Positions 37,644-46,329 of a DNA stretch of 51,191 bases are shown piece by piece. Numbering within the stretch: position 1 is the stretch's first letter; each line of letters begins with the position of its first letter. Location of the stretch: assembly GCF_000718775.1 (NCBI RefSeq), contig NZ_JOCB01000054.1, positions 1 to 51,191 on the forward strand, read 5' to 3'. A program made the position numbers and the translations under genes. The notes beneath the pieces were generated by a model, which worked only from the letters and a program-made list of their open reading frames with translations, ran no database searches and was not told the origin of the DNA. Source of the stretch: Streptomyces sp. NRRL S-31. Its GTDB lineage: Bacteria; Actinomycetota; Actinomycetes; Streptomycetales; Streptomycetaceae.

Positions 37644-38474
37644 GTGCGTAACACCGTCAAGCTCACCACCGCCGTCCTCGCCGCCGGAGCCCTCACCCTC
37701 GGCCTGTCCGCCTGCGGCTCCGACAAGGACTCCGGCTCCTCCGACACCAGCGGCCCGCTGATCGTCGCCGCGAGCCCCACCCCGCACGCCGAGATCCTCG
37801 ACTTCGTCAAGGACAAGCTGGCGAAGAAGGCGGGCCTCGACCTGGAGGTCAAGGAGTTCACCGACTACATCACGCCGAACACGGCGACCGAGGACGGCTC
37901 GGTCGGTGCCAACTACTTCCAGAACCAGCCGTACCTCGACGACTTCAACAAGAAGCGCGGCACCCACATCGTGCCCGTCGTCACGGTGCACCTGGAGCCG
38001 CTCGGCCTGTACTCCCACAAGGTCAAGAAGGCCGACGCCATCAAGAGCGGTGCGACCGTCGCCATTCCGAACGACGCCGTCAACGAGGCCCGCGCGCTGA
38101 AGCTGCTCGCCGCGAACGGCCTGATCGGCCTGAAGGACGGCGTCGGCAACGAGGCCACCCCGCAGGACATCACCAAGAACCCCAAGGACCTCAAGTTCAA
38201 GGAGGTCGAGGCGGCCCAGACCCCGCGCTCCCTGGACGACGTGGACGCGGCCGTGGTCAACGGCAACTACGCCATCTCCGCCGGTCTCAAGCCCGCCAAG
38301 GACGCCCTCGTCCTGGAGTCCGCCAAGGACAACCCCTACGGCAACTTCCTCGCCGTGAAGAAGGGCAACGAGAACGACCCGCGGGTCAAGAAGCTCGCCA
38401 AGCTCCTCACCTCGCCCGAGGTCAAGAAGTTCATCGAGGACAAGTACCAGGGCTCGGTCATCCCGTCCTTCTGA
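37644..38474 (+). CDS. metQ: Methionine-binding lipoprotein, first copy
   Basis: A 276-residue substrate-binding lipoprotein (NlpA/MetQ family). The signal ends in the lipobox LSAC with Cys24. The binding lobes contain EVKEFTDYITPNTATEDG, NYFQNQPYLDDFN, GATVAIPNDAVNEARALKLL and DAAVVNGNYA, the typical MetQ order, with the Asn/Gly/Tyr ligand segment. It captures methionine outside the membrane and delivers it to MetI. The GTG at 37644 follows GAAGGAAAGG. It is unusually Lys-rich. A second, related gene follows after 22 bp. Confidence 0.94.
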   Translation: MRNTVKLTTAVLAAGALTLGLSACGSDKDSGSSDTSGPLIVAASPTPHAEILDFVKDKLAKKAGLDLEVKEFTDYITPNTATEDGSVGANYFQNQPYLDDFNKKRGTHIVPVVTVHLEPLGLYSHKVKKADAIKSGATVAIPNDAVNEARALKLLAANGLIGLKDGVGNEATPQDITKNPKDLKFKEVEAAQTPRSLDDVDAAVVNGNYAISAGLKPAKDALVLESAKDNPYGNFLAVKKGNENDPRVKKLAKLLTSPEVKKFIEDKYQGSVIPSF

Positions 38475-38496
38475 CACCGGACGGGAGACTGAGGCC

Positions 38497-39330
38497 ATGC
38501 GCACGTCCGTCGTCACCGCGGCGGCCGCCCTGGCGGCACTCGCCCTCGGCCTGACCGCCTGCGGCTCCGGCGCGGACTCCGGCAAGGGCGGTGGCGCGGA
38601 CGACACCCTCGTCGTCGGCGCCACCGCCGTCCCGGCCGGCGAGGTGCTCACCTACATCAGGGACCACCTCGCCGCCGGTGCCGGCCTGAAGCTGGAGATC
38701 AAGGAGTTCACGGACTACGTCCTGCCCAACACCGCCCTCCAGCAGGGCGAGCTGGACGCCAACCTCTACCAGAACCAGCCCTACCTCGACGACTTCAACC
38801 AGTCCCGGGGCACCGACCTGGTCTCCGTCGTGAAGCCCTACCTGCCGCCCATGGGCGTCTACTCGCGCAGGACCGGGCACGTCGGCGCGCTCGCCGACGG
38901 AGCCACCGTCGCCGTGCCCAACGACGCCACGAACGAGGGCCGCGCCCTCAAACTGCTGGCCGCCGGCGGCGTCATCACGCTGAAGCCCGGCGCCGGCACC
39001 GACGCGACCCCCGCGGACGTCACGGCCAACCCCCGGCACCTTGAGTTCAAGGAGCTGGAGGCCGCCCAGCTGCCCCGCTCGCTCGACGACGTGGACGCGG
39101 CCGTCATCAACAACAACTACGCCCAGGACGCGGGCCTCAGCCCGGCGAAGGACGCGATCCTCCTGGAGTCCGCGAAGGACAACCCCTACGCCAACCTCCT
39201 CGCCGTCCGACGCGGCGACGAGGACGACCCCCGGGTGCGCAAGCTCGCCGAGCTGCTCGTCTCACCCCGGGTGCGCGCCTTCATCGAGGACAAGTACCAC
39301 GGCTCCGTCCTGCCGGCGCCCGGCGGCTGA
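38497..39330 (+). CDS. Methionine-binding lipoprotein paralogue, second copy
   Basis: A 277-residue lipoprotein (lipobox LTAC, Cys22) colinear with the metQ product just upstream and roughly 60% identical by eye. EIKEFTDYVLPNTALQQGE, NLYQNQPYLDDFN, GATVAVPNDATNEGRALKLL and DAAVINNNYA are conserved. Differences lie in surface Lys-to-Arg changes and in the KPYLPPMGVYSRR region, where the first copy has VHLEPLGLYSHK. It shares MetN and MetI and may widen the range to D-methionine, methionine sulfoxide or another sulfur compound. The downstream hairpin at 39360-39394 probably ends the operon. Confidence 0.9.
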   Translation: MRTSVVTAAAALAALALGLTACGSGADSGKGGGADDTLVVGATAVPAGEVLTYIRDHLAAGAGLKLEIKEFTDYVLPNTALQQGELDANLYQNQPYLDDFNQSRGTDLVSVVKPYLPPMGVYSRRTGHVGALADGATVAVPNDATNEGRALKLLAAGGVITLKPGAGTDATPADVTANPRHLEFKELEAAQLPRSLDDVDAAVINNNYAQDAGLSPAKDAILLESAKDNPYANLLAVRRGDEDDPRVRKLAELLVSPRVRAFIEDKYHGSVLPAPGG

Positions 39331-39359
39331 CGGCACGCCCGCACGGCGTTCCGCCACGC

Positions 39360-39394
39360 ACGGGGTCCGCGCCCTCACCGGGTGTGGACCCCGT
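39360..39394 (+). terminator. Hairpin after the met operon
   Basis: ACGGGGTCC pairs perfectly with GGACCCCGT across a 17-base loop, with additional partial pairing of the flanking CGCA/TGTGCG. It lies 29 bp after the second binding-protein gene. Confidence 0.6.
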
Positions 39395-39493
39395 TGTGCG
39401 GTTCGGGGGTTTCATGCTGCATGCTGGGCAGTTCAGCAGGACCGAGGGCCCCGACGGTCTTCCGAGCGATTCCCGAAGGTTACGGAGCGGCGC

Positions 39494-40132
39494 ATGACGA
39501 GCACCTTCCCCAACATCTCCATCAGCACGGAGCGGTTGGTGCTGCGGCCCCTCGACGAGGACGACGGGCCCGCCCTGACCGAGATGATGAACGACGAGCA
39601 GGTCGTCGCCTGGACCACGGTGCCCCACCCCTACACCGAGGCCGACGCCAGCGACTGGATCACCCGGTCCGCCCCGGCCGAACGCACCGGGGGCCGCGGC
39701 ATCGTCCTCGCCGTCACCGAGTTCCTCACCCAGCGGCTCGTCGGCGTCGTCCACCTCAGGAACACGGACTGGCGGGTCCGCTCCAGCCAGATCGCCTACG
39801 TCACCGCCCCCTGGGCCCGCGGCGAGGGCTACGCCTCCGAGGCCGTCCTCGCCACCGCCCAGTGGCTCTTCCACGACCGGGATTTCGAGCGGCTCGAACT
39901 GCGCACCGCCGCCGACAACACCGCCGCCCAGCAGGTGGCCCAGCGGATCGGCTGCATCAGCGAGGGCGTGCTGCGCAACGCCTGGATAGCGCGCACCAGG
40001 ACCGAGGACGGGACCTGGAGCGACGTACGCACGGACGTCATCGTCTGGAGCCTGCTGCCCGAAGACCTCGCCGGAGTCAGCGAACAGCTGGCCGACGCGA
40101 GCGGTTTCACCTCGTACTCGGACTGGAACTGA
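39494..40132 (+). CDS. RimJ/RimL-type GNAT acetyltransferase
   Basis: A 212-residue acetyltransferase of the RimJ/RimL-like group. ISTERLVLRPLDEDDGPAL is at the N terminus, IAYVTAPWARGEGYASEAVLATAQWLF is the acetyl-CoA motif A, and LELRTAADNTAAQQVAQRIGCISEGVLRNAW is motif B with its Asn. Such enzymes acetylate protein N termini or small molecules; the target is unknown. The ATG at 39494 lies after GGAGCGGCGC. It precedes the corrinoid gene cluster by 103 bp with a short hairpin (40137-40153) between them, and a functional link to corrinoids is not implied. Confidence 0.92.
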   Translation: MTSTFPNISISTERLVLRPLDEDDGPALTEMMNDEQVVAWTTVPHPYTEADASDWITRSAPAERTGGRGIVLAVTEFLTQRLVGVVHLRNTDWRVRSSQIAYVTAPWARGEGYASEAVLATAQWLFHDRDFERLELRTAADNTAAQQVAQRIGCISEGVLRNAWIARTRTEDGTWSDVRTDVIVWSLLPEDLAGVSEQLADASGFTSYSDWN

Positions 40133-40235
40133 GCGGGCGGGCGCGGAGCCCGCGACCCGACCGGGTACCCTCAGGAGCCCCCACCGGGCGCCCCCTCCCC
40201 GAAGACCTGCGCAGAACCACTGGAGACTGACGACG

Positions 40236-41459
40236 ATGGCCGACCGGGTCACGGTGATCGGCTGGGACGGCTCGCCGCCGACCGAAGCGGCGCGAGGCGC
40301 CCTCGGCGCCGCCACGCTCGTCGCGGGCGCCGCCCACCACCTGACACTGCCCGAGGTGCCGGCCGCCGCCGAACGCGTCCGCCTCGGCAGCCTCACCCTC
40401 GCCGCCCGCCGCATCGCCGCCCACCGCGGCACCGCCGTCGTGCTCGCCGACGGCGACCCCGGCTTCTTCGGCGTCGTGCGCACCCTGCGCGCGCCCGAGT
40501 TCGGCCTGGAGGTCGAGGTCGTCCCCGCCGTCTCCGCGGTGGCCGCCGCCTTCGCCCGCGCCGGCATGCCCTGGGACGACGCCCAGGTCGTCGTCGCCCA
40601 CCCGCGCACCCTGCGCCGCGCCGTCAACGTCTGCCGCGCCCACGCCAAGGTCGCCGTCCTCACCGCGCCGGGCGCCGGCCCCGCCGAACTGGGACTCCTG
40701 CTGGAAGGCGTCCACCGCACCTTCGTCATCTGCGAGGAACTGGGCACCGAACGCGAGCAGGTGAGCGTCGTCACCTCCGACAAGGCCGCCGACCACACCT
40801 GGCGCGACCCCAACGTCGTCATCGTCATCGGCGGACCGGCCGGTGTCGCGGAGGGCGGCGGCTGGATCGCCGGACGCGACCCGGGCGCCGGCCCGCGCGG
40901 CTGGGTACAGCCGGACGAGAGCTACGGTCCCGGACCGGGCGGCGGTCTCGGCGAGGGTGAGCGGGAGCTGCTGCGCGCCGCCCAACTCACCCGGCTCGGC
41001 CCCCGGGTCGGCGACCTCGTCTGGGACATCGGCTGCGGCGGCGGGGCGTTCGCCGCCGAGGCCGCGCGGGCCGGCGCCGCCGTCATCGCCGTCGACCACG
41101 ACCCGGCCGCCTGCGCCCGCACCGAGGGCGCCGCACGCCGGTTCGGGGTCCAGCTCCAGGTCGTCCACGGCGCCGCCCCGCACGTCCTGGAGGACCTGCC
41201 CGAGCCGGACGTCGTCCGGATCGGCGGCGGGGGACCGGCCGTCGTCTCCGCGGTCGCCGACCGGCGCCCGCAGCGCATCGTCACGCACGCCGCCACCCGG
41301 GACGCCGCCGAGCGCGTCGGCCGCGACCTGACCGAGCACGGGTACCGGGTCGAGTGCGCCCTGCTCCAGTCCGTCGGGCTCGACACCCGGGCCTGGACCG
41401 AGACCGAGCGGAGCGTGGCGTTCCTGCTCACGGGGGAATTGCCGGATCGCGCCCCGTGA
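40236..41459 (+). CDS. cobL: Precorrin-6Y C5,15-methyltransferase (CbiE-CbiT fusion)
   Basis: CobL methylates C5 and C15 of precorrin-6Y and removes the acetate side chain at C12, a late step of corrin ring synthesis. The protein has 407 residues. Residues 1-200 are the CbiE-type SAM methyltransferase (VTVIGWDGSPP, VLADGDPGFFGVVRTL, VVPAVSAVAAAFARAGMPWDD). Residues about 235-395 are the CbiT Rossmann methyltransferase (VWDIGCGGGAFAAEAA, then VIAVDHDPAAC). Both SAM sites look intact. It is a single-gene form of CbiE plus CbiT, as in aerobic-type pathways. The next genes, bluB-cobT and a CysG-like gene, also serve corrinoid synthesis. Confidence 0.94.
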   Translation: MADRVTVIGWDGSPPTEAARGALGAATLVAGAAHHLTLPEVPAAAERVRLGSLTLAARRIAAHRGTAVVLADGDPGFFGVVRTLRAPEFGLEVEVVPAVSAVAAAFARAGMPWDDAQVVVAHPRTLRRAVNVCRAHAKVAVLTAPGAGPAELGLLLEGVHRTFVICEELGTEREQVSVVTSDKAADHTWRDPNVVIVIGGPAGVAEGGGWIAGRDPGAGPRGWVQPDESYGPGPGGGLGEGERELLRAAQLTRLGPRVGDLVWDIGCGGGAFAAEAARAGAAVIAVDHDPAACARTEGAARRFGVQLQVVHGAAPHVLEDLPEPDVVRIGGGGPAVVSAVADRRPQRIVTHAATRDAAERVGRDLTEHGYRVECALLQSVGLDTRAWTETERSVAFLLTGELPDRAP

Positions 41460-41801
41460 TCCTGTTGTCGTACCGCGCGCGGTAGGCTGGCCGATCGTTG
41501 TGCCGCACCCGCGCCATGGACTTCGTTCGCCAATGTCCGGAACGCGCGCCCGTTTTGGGGTGGGTGGGGTACGGCGAACCGGAGGACGCGCAACGTGGCG
41601 CAGTCCACAGCGGGCTGTCGCGGATCATGCTGTCGTGACGGCGGAACGACCGGGACAATGCCACTGAATGGCTTTGTCGCCTTTTCCGGCGGGTCGTTCG
41701 TGCCGCTGGGCACGGACGCTCGTTCTTCACTGCGGGGCGGTCGGTGCGCCGTTCCGGGTGAGCTGGTCGTAGGAGCACTAACCGATGGGCGAGGGGTACG
41801 C
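41460..41801 (+). other. 342-bp region before the bluB-cobT gene
   Basis: A possible -10 TAGGCT lies at 41482-41487 and would give a 5' leader of about 300 bases. The main frame is open back to a GTG at 41595 that has GGAGGA upstream. It would add 69 residues, starting with a Cys-rich stretch, but the composition does not look like the rest of the protein. No B12 riboswitch (B12-box) sequence was recognised. No other gene is supported. Confidence 0.4.
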
Positions 41802-44800
41802 ATGACCGACACCGGCCAGGTCCCGGGCGAGGGGCAGCCGGAGAGCGCAGGCATGGTGGAGCAGCCGGGCGTCTCCGCGCACGGTGCGTACATCTACCTC
41901 TCCGAGGCGCCCGCCGAGGACGAAGACCTGCTGCTGCCGGGTGCTCAGGGCGCGTGGGGCAACGAGGTGCCGCCACCCGCTCCGGAACCGGTGGTGGAGG
42001 CCGTCCACGAACCGGGCCCGCACGAGACGGCGGGCCGTGACACCGGCTCGGTCGACCTCGGCGGCGTCCGTCTGCCCAACGCGGCCCCGCCGTCCGTGCC
42101 GCCGTCGCCCATCCTCTCGGCGCCGCACGACCCGTCGGCCGCCCCGCAGCCGCCGCGCCGTCCGCTGCACCTCGGCCCGCCGATCCCCGACGCCTCCGCG
42201 AGCCCGGTCCGCTCCCTCGCCGACCGCGGCCCCGCCGGAGCGCCGGTACGGCAGCCCGGCCCGCCGGCCGGCGGCCCCGAGTACCTCGACGCCCAGCCGC
42301 AGTCGGCTCCGCAGAGCGCGGCACCCTGGGGCGCGGCGCCGGCCCAGGCCGGCGCGCAGGCACCGGCTGCCGAAACGGTTGGTCCGCCCGTCCCCGCTCC
42401 CGCCGAACCGGCCGGTGCCGCCCAGGCCGCCATGGCCCGCCTCGCCGACCAGGCAGCGGCCCCCGGCGACACCGGCCAGGTACCGGTCGTCCACGGCCAC
42501 GACGGTGTGCAGCCCCTGCACGGTCACGACGGCGTGTACACGGCCCCACCGGCACCGGAGACCGCTGCGGGTGCGCAGACCGCTCTCGGTGCGGTGATGC
42601 CGGGCGCGGAGGCGGACGCGGCAGCGGTGGCTCCGGACGCGGACGTTGCCGCGGCCGCGGTCGCGGCCGCGGCTGTGGTGGCTCCGGGCGCCGAGGCCGT
42701 TCCGGCCGCCGAGGGTGCTCCGGCCTCGTCGGTGCCGGATGCCGAGGGCGGTCAGGTGCCGGTGGCTCCGGGGGCCGAAGGCACTCCGGTCGAGGTGGCC
42801 CCGGGTGACGTGGTGGTCGAGGAGGCGGCGGTTCCGGGCGGTCCCGTCGCCGAGACCGCCCCCGTCGCCGAGGGCACGCCGGTTCCGGTGGCCCTCGCGG
42901 AGGTGGCTGCCGGTGACGGCGGGGCGGTGGCCGACGGCGCCGCTGTCGCCGAGGTCTCCGCGGCGGAGCAGGCCGTAGCGGCTGCCGAGAGTGTCGTACC
43001 CGAGGGCGGGGAGCCCGCGCAGGCGCCCGCCGGGGTGCCGGGTGCCCAGGAGCAGGTGCCCGCTCAGGGTGTCGCCGAGGCCGGCGCCGCTCAGGGCGTC
43101 CCCGAGTCGGTGGAGCAGGTCGTACCGGACGGTGCCGAGGCCGCGCAGGTCGCGCCGGAGACCCCTGCGGTCGTGGCCGAGCCGGTCGAGTTCGCGGAGC
43201 CGGTCGAGGGCGCGTTGCCCGCCGAGGAGGTGCGGCCGGACGCCGCTCCGCAGGCCGCCGACCCCGCGCAGGCTCAGCCCCCCGCCGAAGCCTTCTCCGC
43301 CCCGGCCGTCCCGGGTGCGGACGACTCCGCCGACCCGGCAGCCGTCCAGGACCCGGCCCTGACCGACCCGGCCGAAGCCGAGGTTCCGGCCGAAGCCGTC
43401 GGTCCGGCGGCCGTTCCCGCCGCCGAGCCGGTCGCCGCGCAGGGCACCGCCGAGACCGCCGTCGGCGCTCCCGCCCAGGCCGCCGTCGTCGACGCCTCCG
43501 CTGTCCTGCCGGTCGCGCAGCCCGCCCCCGACGCCGCCGCGGCCGTGCCGGTCGCACAGCCCGCCGCCGAGCCGGCGGAGGAGGCCGACGTCCCCGCGCC
43601 CGAGGCACCGCACTCCCCGGCGCCCGCGGCGCAGGCGCCCCCCGCCGAGGTGCCGCAGGCCGCCGTGGAGCAGACCCCCGTGGCGCAGGACGCCGGATCG
43701 GTGCCGCCCGCCGCCGACGGCACGCCCGAGGCGGCCGAGCCCGCTGTCCCCCAGGCGCAGGAGCCGCAGCCCGCCGGGACCGCCGACGCCGTGCCCTCCG
43801 CACCGGAGGAGCAGCCGCAGGCGGCCCACCCCGGCGCCCAGGACGTGGCACCGGCCACCACCGACCCCGTCGTGCCGCAGGTCCAGCAGCCGCAGGCGAC
43901 GATCGACCCCGTCGTGCCGCAGGTCCAGCAGCCGCAGGCGACGACCGACCCCGCCGACCCGGCAACCGTCCAGGACCCGGCCCTGACCGACCCCGCCGTG
44001 CCGCAGGTCCAGCAGCCGCAGGCCACGGTCGACCCCGTCGCGCCGCAGGTCCAGCAGCCGCAGGACACCGCCGTACCCGGCCCGCAGGCCCCCGGGCAGG
44101 CACCGCACCCCGGTCTCCCGGCCCAGCCGCACCCGGAGCAGCCGCTCGGGCAGTTCGTGCCGGTGCAGGGCCAGGGGCCCACCGCCCCGCACCCGGCGCC
44201 CACCCCGCCGCAGCCGCTCGTCCTTCCCGCGGAGGGCGGCTCCGTACAGGACGCGCACGGGCCGCAGGGCCCGCAGGAGCAGCCGGAGCCGGTGGCCACG
44301 GTGCCCGCGCCGCGCGAGGGCGAGCCCGCCGTCGTACCGGCCGCGCCCGACGCGGAGCCCGCCCCCGGCGTCGTACAGCACGCGGAGGACCTCAGGACCA
44401 GGGCCGCCGACCAGGAAGAGGGCACGGCCGCCTTGGCGGAGGCACGACAGTCCACCGGCCCGGCCGCACCCGGCTACGCCGACGCCGAGCGCGAGGCCGT
44501 GCTGAAGGTGATGCGCGAGCGCCGCGACATCCGCAACGGCTTCCGCGACGACCCCATCCCGCACGAGGTGCTGCTCAGGGTCCTGGAGGCCGCCCACACC
44601 GCGCCCTCCGTGGGCCACTCGCAGCCCTGGGACTTCGTCGTCATCAAGTCCGCCGAGACCCGGCGGACGATGCACGAACTGGCGATGCGCCAGCGCGAGG
44701 CCTACGCCAAGTCGCTGCCGAAGGGCCGGGCGAAGCAGTTCAAGGAACTGAAGATCGAGGCCATCCTCGACACCCCGGTCAACATCGTCGTCACCGCCGA

Positions 44801-46190
44801 CCCCACCCGCGGCGGCCGGCACACCCTCGGCCGTCACACCCAGCCGCAGATGGCGCCCTACTCCTCGGCGCTCGCGGTGGAGAACCTCTGGCTCGCCGCC
44901 CGTGCCGAGGGCCTCGGCGTCGGCTGGGTCAGCTTCTTCGACGAGCGGGAGACGGTCCGCGCGCTCGGCCTGCCCGAGCACCTGGAGGTCGTCGCCTACC
45001 TGTGTGTCGGGTACGTCGACGAATTCCCGGACGAGCCCGAGCTGATGCAGGCCGGCTGGTCCAAGCGGCGCCCCCTGTCCTGGGTGGTGCACGAGGAGAC
45101 GTACGGCCGCCGTGCCCTGCCCGGAGAGGAACCCCACGACCTGCTCGCCGAGACCGTCGCACAGATCCGCCCGCTCGACGCCAAGGCGCTCGGCGAGGCG
45201 TGGGAGCGCCAGAAGCGCATGACCAAGCCGGCCGGCGCGCTCGGCATGCTGGAGATCATCTCCGCACAGCTGTCCGGGCTGTCCCGGCAGTGCCCGCCGC
45301 CGATCCCGGAACCCGCCGCCGTCGCGATCTTCGCCGGCGACCACGGCGTGCACGCCCAGGGCGTCACCCCCTGGCCGCAGGAGGTCACCGCCCAGATGGT
45401 GGCCAACTTCCTCGGCGGGGGAGCCGTCTGCAACGCCTTCGCCGGCCAGGTCGGCGCCGAGGTGTGCGTCGTGGACGTGGGCGTCGTCGCCGACCTGCCG
45501 GCCACGCCCGGTCTGCTGCCGCGCAAGATCCGCGGTGGCACCTCCGACATGACCACCGGCCCCGCCATGACCCGCGAGGAGGCCAAGGCCGCCATCGAGG
45601 TGGGCATCGAGACCGCCCGCGACCTGGTGGCGGCCGGCAACAAGGCGCTGCTCACCGGTGAGATGGGCATCGCCAACACCACCGCCTCCGCCGCGCTGAT
45701 CTCCGTCTACACCGGCGCCGACCCGGCCGAGGTGACCGGCCGCGGCACGGGCATCAACGACGAGACGCTGGCCCGCAAGACCGAGGTGGTCCGCCGCGCG
45801 CTGGAACTCCACCAGCCGGACCCGGCCGACCCGCTCGGCGTCCTCGCGGCCATCGGCGGCTTCGAGCACGCGGCCCTGGTCGGCCTGCTGCTCGGCGGCG
45901 CCTCGCTGCGTACGCCGGTGATCCTGGACGGCGTCAGCGCCGGTGCGGCGGCCCTCGTCGCCCGTGCCATCGCGCCCGAGGTGCTCGCGGCCTGCATCGC
46001 CGGCCACCGCAGCGCCGAGCCGGGTCACGTGGCCGCCCTCAACAAGCTGGGCCTGCGCCCGCTGGTCGACCTCGACCTCCGCCTCGGCGAGGGCACGGGC
46101 GCACTGCTGGCCCTGCCGCTGGTCCAGAGCACGGCGCGGGCGATGCACGAGGTGGCCACGTTCGATTCGGCGGGGGTCACGGAGAAGTAG
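41802..46190 (+). CDS. cobT: Low-complexity/BluB/CobT triple fusion (DMB synthase and NaMN:DMB phosphoribosyltransferase)
   Basis: A 1462-residue protein. Residues 1 to about 895 are Pro/Ala/Val/Glu/Gln-rich, without membrane helices, and include five 14-residue units (residues 688-757). Residues about 897-1110 are a BluB-type nitroreductase fold (RRDIRNGFRDDPIP, APSVGHSQPWDFVV, LWLAARAEGLGVGWVSFF), which in other bacteria cuts FMN to 5,6-dimethylbenzimidazole. Residues about 1115-1462 are CobT (GDHGVHAQGVTPWP, GEMGIANTTASAAL, ILDGVSAGAAALVA), with Glu1406 in SAEPGH as probable catalytic base. Fusing DMB synthesis to its activation would channel the lower ligand of B12. The ATG at 41802 follows GAGGGG by 5 bp. 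The role of the long N terminus is unknown. Confidence 0.93.
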   Translation: MTDTGQVPGEGQPESAGMVEQPGVSAHGAYIYLSEAPAEDEDLLLPGAQGAWGNEVPPPAPEPVVEAVHEPGPHETAGRDTGSVDLGGVRLPNAAPPSVPPSPILSAPHDPSAAPQPPRRPLHLGPPIPDASASPVRSLADRGPAGAPVRQPGPPAGGPEYLDAQPQSAPQSAAPWGAAPAQAGAQAPAAETVGPPVPAPAEPAGAAQAAMARLADQAAAPGDTGQVPVVHGHDGVQPLHGHDGVYTAPPAPETAAGAQTALGAVMPGAEADAAAVAPDADVAAAAVAAAAVVAPGAEAVPAAEGAPASSVPDAEGGQVPVAPGAEGTPVEVAPGDVVVEEAAVPGGPVAETAPVAEGTPVPVALAEVAAGDGGAVADGAAVAEVSAAEQAVAAAESVVPEGGEPAQAPAGVPGAQEQVPAQGVAEAGAAQGVPESVEQVVPDGAEAAQVAPETPAVVAEPVEFAEPVEGALPAEEVRPDAAPQAADPAQAQPPAEAFSAPAVPGADDSADPAAVQDPALTDPAEAEVPAEAVGPAAVPAAEPVAAQGTAETAVGAPAQAAVVDASAVLPVAQPAPDAAAAVPVAQPAAEPAEEADVPAPEAPHSPAPAAQAPPAEVPQAAVEQTPVAQDAGSVPPAADGTPEAAEPAVPQAQEPQPAGTADAVPSAPEEQPQAAHPGAQDVAPATTDPVVPQVQQPQATIDPVVPQVQQPQATTDPADPATVQDPALTDPAVPQVQQPQATVDPVAPQVQQPQDTAVPGPQAPGQAPHPGLPAQPHPEQPLGQFVPVQGQGPTAPHPAPTPPQPLVLPAEGGSVQDAHGPQGPQEQPEPVATVPAPREGEPAVVPAAPDAEPAPGVVQHAEDLRTRAADQEEGTAALAEARQSTGPAAPGYADAEREAVLKVMRERRDIRNGFRDDPIPHEVLLRVLEAAHTAPSVGHSQPWDFVVIKSAETRRTMHELAMRQREAYAKSLPKGRAKQFKELKIEAILDTPVNIVVTADPTRGGRHTLGRHTQPQMAPYSSALAVENLWLAARAEGLGVGWVSFFDERETVRALGLPEHLEVVAYLCVGYVDEFPDEPELMQAGWSKRRPLSWVVHEETYGRRALPGEEPHDLLAETVAQIRPLDAKALGEAWERQKRMTKPAGALGMLEIISAQLSGLSRQCPPPIPEPAAVAIFAGDHGVHAQGVTPWPQEVTAQMVANFLGGGAVCNAFAGQVGAEVCVVDVGVVADLPATPGLLPRKIRGGTSDMTTGPAMTREEAKAAIEVGIETARDLVAAGNKALLTGEMGIANTTASAALISVYTGADPAEVTGRGTGINDETLARKTEVVRRALELHQPDPADPLGVLAAIGGFEHAALVGLLLGGASLRTPVILDGVSAGAAALVARAIAPEVLAACIAGHRSAEPGHVAALNKLGLRPLVDLDLRLGEGTGALLALPLVQSTARAMHEVATFDSAGVTEK
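43863..44072 (+). repeat. Five tandem 42-bp units inside the BluB-CobT gene
   Basis: Units start at 43863, 43905, 43947, 43989 and 44031, each 42 bp and in frame (14 residues). Four encode variants of DPVVPQVQQPQAT plus one residue. The middle unit (43947-43988) encodes DPADPATVQDPALT, whose tail repeats a segment also seen near residue 520. Such in-frame repeats can change number by slippage without breaking the protein. Confidence 0.85.
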
Positions 46191-46200
46191 CCGCCGGCCC

Positions 46201-46232
46201 GGGCGGTCCGGTGTTCAGCTGCCGGACCACCC
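46201..46232 (+). terminator. Hairpin after bluB-cobT
   Basis: GGGCGGTCCGG pairs with CCGGACCACCC with one mismatch in 11, across a 10-base loop, 11 bp after the stop. A possible -10 TAAAAT for the next gene follows at 46257-46262. Confidence 0.55.
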
Positions 46233-46329
46233 GTGCCGTCTGCCGTGCCGACGGCATAAAATCCGCACGTCAGGGCCGCTCCGTTGGTGCAGCGCGCCCC
46301 ACCCACAGCTGCACGAGGAGCCCTGCCTC

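Noticed and set aside
41460..41801. B12 riboswitch ahead of bluB-cobT
   Set aside because: No B12-box or conserved cobalamin-aptamer segments could be found by eye, and CACTG occurrences lack the surrounding pattern.
41778..46148. A 1456-codon open frame on the minus strand opposite bluB-cobT
   Set aside because: It is the expected by-product of extreme GC in a plus-strand gene with real BluB and CobT motifs. The translation is repetitive, lacks any domain and has no ribosome site.
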